Source: Culex pipiens pallens (taxonomy: Eukaryota > Arthropoda > Insecta > Diptera > Culicidae). Taken from it: DNA of 64,000 nucleotides. Under the pieces are notes generated by a model, which made no database searches, was not told where the DNA came from, and worked only from the letters and a program-made list of their open reading frames with translations. The DNA lies in assembly GCF_016801865.2 (NCBI RefSeq), contig NC_068938.1, positions 128,071,823 to 128,135,822 on the forward strand, written 5' to 3'. A program made the position numbers and the translations under genes. Shown here piece by piece: positions 57,081-64,000 of this stretch; the first letter of the stretch is position 1; the number at the start of each line of letters is the position of its first letter.

Positions 57081-58814
57081 GTTTTTTTCATAAATTTTTA
57101 TACTTATATTTTGTTTCCATTGGTAATGTAAAGCCTTCTCTAAAGCCTCCAAAAATTATGTTTTGCCTATTCAATGTTTTACATTATTGTTTCCTGCTAC
57201 TTTGATTTTTTATTCTTTTTTAATTTTTTTTAATCTGCTCAAAAGAACCACATCTCACGGTACCCATCGCAGCAAATTTAGCAGAAATTGAACTCTAGGA
57301 AACCAGGAAAAATCGCTTCCTCTTGGACCGCTTTCCGGCCAAAGAACCCGGATGAGGACTGCTTTCGTCGTCGCCACCGCCGCAGTGTAGCAATTTCGGC
57401 AACTTTAGCGGAGCGGGACGACGATTTTCCAAACGTCGGGGAGAGATTGTGTGCTTTCGATTTTCATCCACAACTGCCGCAGAAGATTTTCGATTCCCGG
57501 CTGGGCCTGGTTTGGGCAATCGAATTAGGATCATATCACTCTCTGCCAAGGTACTGCTGGCTTCAGGTAAGGAAACGGACATCCTCGGCTAAAGATGCTG
57601 CCGCTTCTTGTCGGTGATTGAATCAATTTACTCAATCAAGATAATTTGATGACTTTTTGGGGAAAGTGGGAGTTGGGGAGGTGCGGAAATTTGGAGCTGA
57701 ATCAAGCAGTGGAGATCATTTGTGGTTTTTGGCCAGGTGCGAACTGATTTAGTTTGATTAAGGGGAAAAGTGGAGAGGAAGAGGCTGCTGGTGTATAAAA
57801 CAGCAAAAAATAAAAATTACAAGAGTGTTTGTCAAACCGCAAAACCAGACTGAAAAAATAAAAATATCCTCTAGGGCTGCAAAACTTGCAATCGATCGCT
57901 GCAATAGCTACATAGGATGGAAGCATGTTATCAGCACAAATGCAAATCACTCGCTGTTGGATTCAAGTTTAAATGGCCACAAAAACCACGTTAGTTGTTT
58001 GAGCATTGATGCAGGAAATATAAAATATATGAGCCTGGTGGATCGGAAAATATTTTTTAAAAGGTTTTTTCTCATGGAACAAAAGTTTCAATACACCGTC
58101 AGCAGGGGAGACATTGGGTCTGGGGTGAGATTGGGCAATACTAATTTATATAAATTCTGTAATAAATCTGGTAAAACATGGAATTCATCTCCAATCCATT
58201 GATTACTCATAACTAGTTTCAAATTTAAAAAGCATAACATGGGACAGTTATGCGTAGAATAATTATTAATTATTAATAAAACAAATCACGATTCTTTTAA
58301 TTTCTTTTGAAACTAAACCTTTCAAAAAATAGCAGTAAAATTTTAATTACAGCTAATGAAAATATTACTAAACTTAGTATGTTTCTAAAAACACTGAAAA
58401 ATTTGAACAATTTTTCAAATGTTTCGTATCAAGTCATATCAACAAATGAAATTTCTTCAAATAGTCTGTAAGGATGAAATATTTATTATTATGTTATTTT
58501 GAAAAACAAACATGATTTGAGAAAATTGATAAATTTCATGAATTGCACGCCGACCACGAAATCATCAAAAATAACTAACCCTATGTATTCACTCACTTAA
58601 TTCTACAGTAGTTCATAAGATTATGTTTATTCCTATTTGAGTTAGATAAATCATTTTAAGAAAAATCGTTACAGCTTTACACAAACATAAAATTTCACGG
58701 GATTTCGCGGAAAAAAAACAAATTTCACGAATTTCACGCAGTCCGTGAAATAGTGAAATTTCACTAACCCTAATAATAACCAGTATTTTGATGCAAGTTT
58801 ATCCATATCAATTC
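57081..58814. other. Non-coding stretch with one GC-rich island
   Basis: 57280-57620 is GC-rich. A plus-strand frame (57288-57617) contains a good splice donor CAG/GTAAGG at 57566-57567, so an unidentified exon is possible, but the translation matches nothing I know. The rest is AT-rich. Confidence 0.35.
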
Positions 58815-60607
58815 GTTATAATCGTTCTATCTCGTCTTTTGTTGGGCCATTAGGGTGACCTACGTCGTGTTCCTTTCCCAAATAAATCCAGAGCATGTCG
58901 TATGAAACATAAAATGCCGTTTTGACGGTGTCTGAGCAAAAGACGCCTGAAAAAATATATCGGGTCCTAGGAAACATGAAACATACTTTAAAATATTTGA
59001 ATTTCAATAACAGGTTTCCGAATTATGATATTTTGAAAATTAAAATTAGGGATCCGAGACAACGTGAAAAAAATCTACTTTTTCACTAAAACAGCGATAG
59101 TTTTTAAATTTAAACGATGATCTATACTTTTTAGGTCACATTTTTTGTCGAGAGACGCAACTTATGATACCCACAAAGTATAAAACCCGTATTAATCCCA
59201 CCAGGGGTGAGATAGAGCCTTTCTCACTAAAGAACATAACTTCTTTCAATTCATAGCATCGACTTTGTTTATTTATAAAGTCAGCATAAAAGAAAGTGAT
59301 ATGATACAAAAAATCTTATGATGAAAGCAAGGTAATATTAATGATCTGTTTACCAAATGAAATTGAAAACGCAATTTTCATGTTGTAGGAAACATCGGTA
59401 GACAAGCTACTACAAACGAGTATATCTCGAGCCATAAACTATATGCGCCAGTATTCGAAGCTCAACTTGACAACTTGTCGACTTAGCGACGAAGCGTCGA
59501 AAATCGATGCAGTGTGATTTTTCGGCGATTTTTCCGATTAAAATTCATGCTGAATCGTCATATTTACGAACATGAAAATGATGCCCAGCCATAAAGTAAA
59601 ACCTAAAGCTTTCTTTAGCAAGAAAGGCAAAAAGTAAATCGTTCTAAAAATTGATCGGGATTTCCGATAGATGTCAAATTTGTTTCAGATTCTCACTCAT
59701 GGTCTGTACTATGAATGTAGAAGGAAATTTCGGATAAAATTAGAAACGAAAAATGTTGGCGAAGGTCACCAAGTGGGCTTTTACCTTTTTAAGGGATTTT
59801 TTTTCTTATGGTAGGTTAATCAAACGGCTCTGACTCCAGAACCAGATTATGAATCTGGATGAAAATTTGGGAGGTTGTAGAGCTCAAAAATGCAATTTTT
59901 GAGACAAATAAAAGATATGAAAATGAAAAAATATGACCATATTTTCATTTGGAAACTGTGTAACTCATTGGAAAGTCTTATCACATCCGAAAACAGATGT
60001 TTCGAAATTTGAGCGGCAACTCGCCCAGGTTCAGCACACTAGCTTAGATCTGCATTCAGAAGAATCAAAATCGGATTCAGGAGATCTGAGAACAACGCAA
60101 CCCAAAATTTGGCAAACTTTTACCACATACGAACATCATTCGATCTCCATGAAATTTATTTTCTCAAAATTCGAAGGTTAGAGATAGACGAATTCTGTCA
60201 AGATGAATCGATAGAGCGTCGAAAATCGATGCAGTGTGATTTTTTGGCGATTTTTCCGATTAAAATTCATGCTGAATCGTCATATTTACGAACATGAAAA
60301 TGACGTCCAGCCATATAGTAAAACCTATACATTTCTTTAGTAAGAAAGGCAAAAAAGCTGAAATATTGAATTTATTTTAGTTTTAGTGAAAAAAAGTTTT
60401 CCTGTTTTCGTCAAATTCTTGTTCTTGCGTGCAGCTCGTTGCTCAAAACTCCGCCAAATCGACATTTCAAAGTTTCATACGACCATTACAAATGTTAGGC
60501 TAGAATTTTAGATCCTCAATTTATTTTTGCTTAAAAGCCTAGCTTACATCGAACGGGATCGATCGGAGCACTTTTCGTATTTTTCCGTGCTGTTTTCGTG
60601 GGACATT
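58815..60607. mobile_element. Diverged A-family foldback hosting an S-type element
   Basis: Left part (58850-59110) follows the A arm (GGCCATTAGGGTGACCTACG, then CGTATGAAAC). Right part (60430-60607) is the inverted arm, ending near GTGCTGTTTTCGTGGGAC. Between them lies a separate S-type element (59190-60356). Confidence 0.6.
59190..60356 (-). mobile_element. Divergent S-type element, minus orientation, with an internal duplication
   Basis: Read on the minus strand it begins TTGCCTTTCTTACTAAAGAA and ends with AAAGGCTCTATCTCACCCC and GGGATTAAT, the S end structure in diverged form. A block of about 140 bp, including GAATCGTCATATTTACGAAC and GATGCAGTGTGATTTTT, occurs twice in direct orientation (about 59490-59637 and 60214-60355). 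No 164-bp array. Confidence 0.6.
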
Positions 60608-62227
60608 GATTTTTTATTAAAATTATGATTGCAGACAAAAATCATCTTGTTATTCTGATATTTTCAAAAGATTGTCAATTAAATGTTTCAAGGTATCAAT
60701 GAAATGAATCTTAAATAACCCTGAAATGGTCCTAATATTTTTTTTAAACTTCACTACTATAACCAATATACAATGCACGTCAAACTGCAACCACTCCAGT
60801 AGTGGCCGTACGTCAGCCATGGCCCGTTTCTGAATATTGAAAATCGACTACGTTCGCGTCCGCCGCGGCGATTGTACACTTTCGCTTCAAATAAATTTCT
60901 ATGATCACTAGCGGCGGCGGCGGCCAACAACACTTTCAGCAACATACTCGCCGTGGACCAGCAGCAGAGCCGATACTCTCCAATGGAGAGTGAAGGAAGC
61001 GTTTTCATGAATAAAATATTATAAATTTTCCGCTTCTGTGCGGAAAACGGCCCCAGTCGGGAGGACTTTTGCTGCCGCCCGGCCATTCACCACGGTGGAG
61101 TTGGCAGCTGAGGGTTGAGAGGCAGGGTTGCTGTTGCTGGTTCGTTGGCTCAACTTCTGCTCATTTGAATTTCCGCCTCGATGACCATTCGAATTGTTTG
61201 TATTTCACCACCACCCACTTTCCCCAATCCCAGCCACACAGAACCGAACAGGTCAGCCTCTCGCACCAGGTAGGAACACAGATTGTTATTCCTACAAAAT
61301 TGTTGGCGGCCAGGACTCAAATTCCGTCGAGGCCGCACTATAGTTGGTCTTTATCAGCAGAGCAGAGAGTATTAAAATTTAATTGGGTTTTCGAGGGGCA
61401 TTTATGACCTCTCAATCCAGGTCGGGGCAACCCCTCGGGTGATGATTTAAGTCATGCGTGCGAATTCGTGTTTGCAGAGCTCAGTTAGGCTTGTCGCGGG
61501 AAGTTCCGGTGTATTAGAAGGTGGATTTACATCTGATTAGTTAATGAGACGAGAAGTCAAACTTGCTGTTTGTTTTTTCTGGTATAGTTTCGTCCAGGAG
61601 GCATTATTTAAGATAAAAAAGAGTCGATATTGAATTTGCAGCATAAATAACTTTGCACGGTGATTCAATGTACAACAACTTGCATATATCAGAGAAATCG
61701 CCCAAATCTCTTACGCTTAGTATCAAACAATGTCAAAATTTTCCACAACTAACAGCTAAGCGATTCCACAACATCAAATAATCATGTTGAGCGAGCGCAC
61801 AGGTCAGCCAACATCAAAGCTTCATAATCACGATGCCACAAAATTAATTATGCCAGAGCTCCGACATTTTGTCTCTTCGTTTATGCTGCGATATGGCTTT
61901 CAAAACTGACCCCAAAATTTGTTTTCGTTAGGTTCCGTCCAAACTTTTGCTGCATTATGCTATTTTCCACGCTCCACCCACGCAAAATTATGCCCCACGC
62001 GTTCAACCGTTGCGGAGGAAAATGTCAAAATTTTATAAAATATATTACACTTTTCAAAAGTTGTCGGTCCTCGTCTCGAACAAGAGACCAAACTAATGGG
62101 CGTCCTCTTCCTTTGCTGCCCGCTAATCCTCGATATTTCAACGGGCTAAACGGTGTCTGTTGTCTGTTTGATATAAAATCGAGCATAAAATTACGAAACT
62201 TTCAGTTTGAGCGGGATGGGGAGGAGA
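60608..62227. other. Non-coding stretch with GC-richer islands
   Basis: 60770-61440 is GC-rich with CGG-type triplet runs near 60910 and overlapping frames of about 110 codons on both strands without known domains. A donor-like CAG/GTAGGA lies at about 61270. No gene call. Confidence 0.35.
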
Positions 62228-62674
62228 CCCGAACAGACGGTAATAACTAAATTCATGCCATTTCAATAACAAATACTGTTAAAATAACAGAAAGTGTTAT
62301 GGAATATTCTTGCAAAATCCATTTTAGCATAAGAGTTGAATAACAGTTTATGTTATCATAACAAAATTTGTTATTGGTCTGATATTGATTGAAAGCCAAA
62401 ACAACTTGGGAATAACATTTTTTGTTATGGAAGAATACCGCCAACTGTTATTGGGATGATCGGATTAGTTGTTAAAATAACAAAAAATAATAACAAAGAT
62501 TTGTTCGAAAAATCACTTAAAATGTTATAAGTCTGTTATTACAATAACAATCCAATAACAAAAAAATCATAACGGCGAATAACAAATCTTGTTATAAATA
62601 ACACAAAATGTTATTGGCCTAGTATTTTCAAATATCAAAAAATGTTATTCCCACGTTATTTCCGTCTGCTCGGG
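62228..62674. mobile_element. ATAACA-rich TIR element, family G, copy 2
   Basis: 447 bp, same orientation and very similar sequence to 20614-21067; ends CCCGAACAGACGGTAATAAC and, inverted, CCCGAGCAGACGGAAATAAC. The repeated ATAACA and TGTTAT pairs are kept. Confidence 0.8.
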
Positions 62675-63190
62675 GAGGGAAGGCTGGTCCAGTCATTCGT
62701 AACAAGGTTTTTAACGCGTAATTGGCTCCAATTGAGAGAAAGTTTTAAGCTAAAGCTTCCTTTCCCTTTCTGGAAAAAATCTCTGGGATTTTAGCAAAGC
62801 TGATTTTTGACAAAGAACTTTGTCCTAAGGTTTCTATACGTGGTGTCAATCCAAAACGTTACGTGACGAATTCCCCTCTCGGCAAATTTCCCCTCTTTTT
62901 GGTGCACGCTGGTTGGATGAACGAACGTTTCCCAATCAGTCAATCGAGAGACGTGAGATTGATGTATCTAAAGTCACCCCCACTTCACCTCATAATTTTC
63001 GGATCGTCGGCGAGCCAACAAAACTCGGCTCGGTCGGTCCCGAAAATTCATTCCATTGCTGGACGTCGACGAGAACACATCAGAAGCAGATGGCCTGGTG
63101 GCCCGGTAGCAGACAGCCTGAAGGTCCGGGAGCAGATGGCTTGGAGGCAAGGACCAGCTAAGACATGCAAGTCGCGGGAGTCGATCATTG
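62675..63190. other. Non-coding stretch
   Basis: 62860-63190 is GC-richer with overlapping frames and no domain recognised. Its right end grades into the tandem repeat. Confidence 0.35.
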
Positions 63191-63193
63191 GAA

Positions 63194-63620
63194 CTGGCCA
63201 CCACCTGGACTGGAGTGGCCGGAGGCCCCGCGGGTGTTCCGATGGGGGGACATTTGCCGGACCGTAAGAGTTGGGGCAATATGGGTATCAAACTTTATGG
63301 TTTTTGATACTGGACATGAAATTTGACATTTCGGCAGTAGTGGCCACAATCCGGAGTGGCCGGAGGCCTCGCGGATGTTTCGATGGGGGGACATTTGCCG
63401 GACCGTAAGAGTTGGGGCAATATGGGTATCAAACTTTATGGTTTTTGATACCGGACATGAAATTTGACATTTCGGCAGTAGTGGCCACAATCCGGAGTGG
63501 CCGGAGGCCCCGGGGATGTTCCGATGGGAGGACATTTGCCGAACCGTAAGAGTTGGGGCAATATGGGTATCAAACTTTATGGTTTTTGATAATGGACATA
63601 AAAAGTTGCATTTGGCCATT
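63194..63620. repeat. 141-bp tandem repeat, about 3 units
   Basis: GGAGTGGCCGGAGG recurs at 63212, 63353 and 63494, an exact 141-bp period. Each unit contains GGACATTTGCCG, AGAGTTGGGGCAATATGGG and TTATGGTTTTTGATA. Because 141 is divisible by 3, a minus-strand frame of 144 codons (63185-63619) stays open across all units as a 47-residue repeat. Confidence 0.88.
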
Positions 63621-63748
63621 ATCTGAAATTAAGCAGTTAAAATATATTGCTTAATAGGCAGGAAGTAATAAATAGATTACAGCGATGCACATTTTTTTGT
63701 GCCACTGCGAAAATCTGTTTCTGGAAATTTAGAATAACTATATCGTAA

Positions 63749-63991
63749 TCATCAGTCCAGGTGTAGGAGTCGTCTCCCTGGGTCCTGCCTCGGTGGATTC
63801 GCTGGTAGGCAGTTGGACTCACAATCCAAAGGTCGTCAGTTAGAATCCCGGGGTGGATGGAAGCTAAGGTGTAAAAAGAGGTTTGCAATTGCCTCAACAA
63901 TCAAGCCTTCGGACACCTAGTTTCGAGTAGGAATCTCGCAATCGAGAACGCCAAGTCAAAGCTGTAGAGCGAATAATTTGATTTGATTTTG
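63749..63991 (+). mobile_element. Dimeric SINE (Twin-like), 5'-truncated copy 3
   Basis: Plus orientation; holds the spacer, the second tRNA-like module (B-box now AGTTAGAATCCC, one change) and the 3' body to the ATTTGATTTTG tail. Flanked by ATATCGTAA (63740-63748 and 63992-64000); the right duplication reaches the window edge and may extend further. The 5' truncation is typical of retroposition. Confidence 0.85.
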
Positions 63992-64000
63992 ATATCGTAA

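Noticed and set aside
57288..57617. New gene in the GC-rich island
   Set aside because: Frames are open on both strands and no domain is recognisable; one good donor is not enough evidence.

Overview
This window is insect nuclear DNA, most probably from a mosquito and plausibly Culex. The evidence is spliced genes with GT-AG introns, AT-rich intergenic DNA, a dense load of mosquito-style mobile elements, and a dimeric tRNA-derived SINE that resembles the Twin type described from Culex pipiens. The species call is an inference from repeat content, not from a match I could run.

Layout. 1-9343 is dominated by a Ty3-type LTR retrotransposon (415-9343) with two LTRs that look identical. It is split by an antisense Jockey-like LINE (about 1675-5995) whose two ORFs are both open. 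9344-30340 holds no recognisable gene. It carries a hAT-like MITE, several long foldback elements (families A, B and C), dimeric SINEs, a family rich in ATAACA motifs (G), and two neighbouring S elements with 164-bp tandem arrays. 30353-30574 is a second type of tRNA-derived SINE.

The one confident host gene lies on the plus strand from 30866 to 36520 or beyond. It encodes a PH-PTB adaptor resembling Dok-7, with Crk-, Grb2- and PI3K-type tyrosine motifs. The first coding exon is upstream and was not found. The last exon is uncertain: three phase-compatible candidates begin at 36509, 37322 and 40412. A long 3' UTR may end near 42270. A piggyBac-like foldback with TTAA flanks lies at 38410-38802.

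42271-64000 again looks intergenic or intronic. It contains a cluster of palindromic modules (D) hosting a C foldback and a gag-only LINE copy, a third S element, a 216-bp near-perfect palindrome, further C and A copies carrying a hAT MITE and a retroposed sequence, two divergent S-type elements, a second G element, an in-frame 141-bp tandem repeat and a third SINE copy.

The main biological story is layered transposition, readable from target-site duplications: a foldback inside a SINE tail inside another foldback, a LINE inside an LTR element, a MITE inside a foldback, and a gag-only LINE inside a palindromic repeat. I saw no CRISPR, operon or bacterial-type system.
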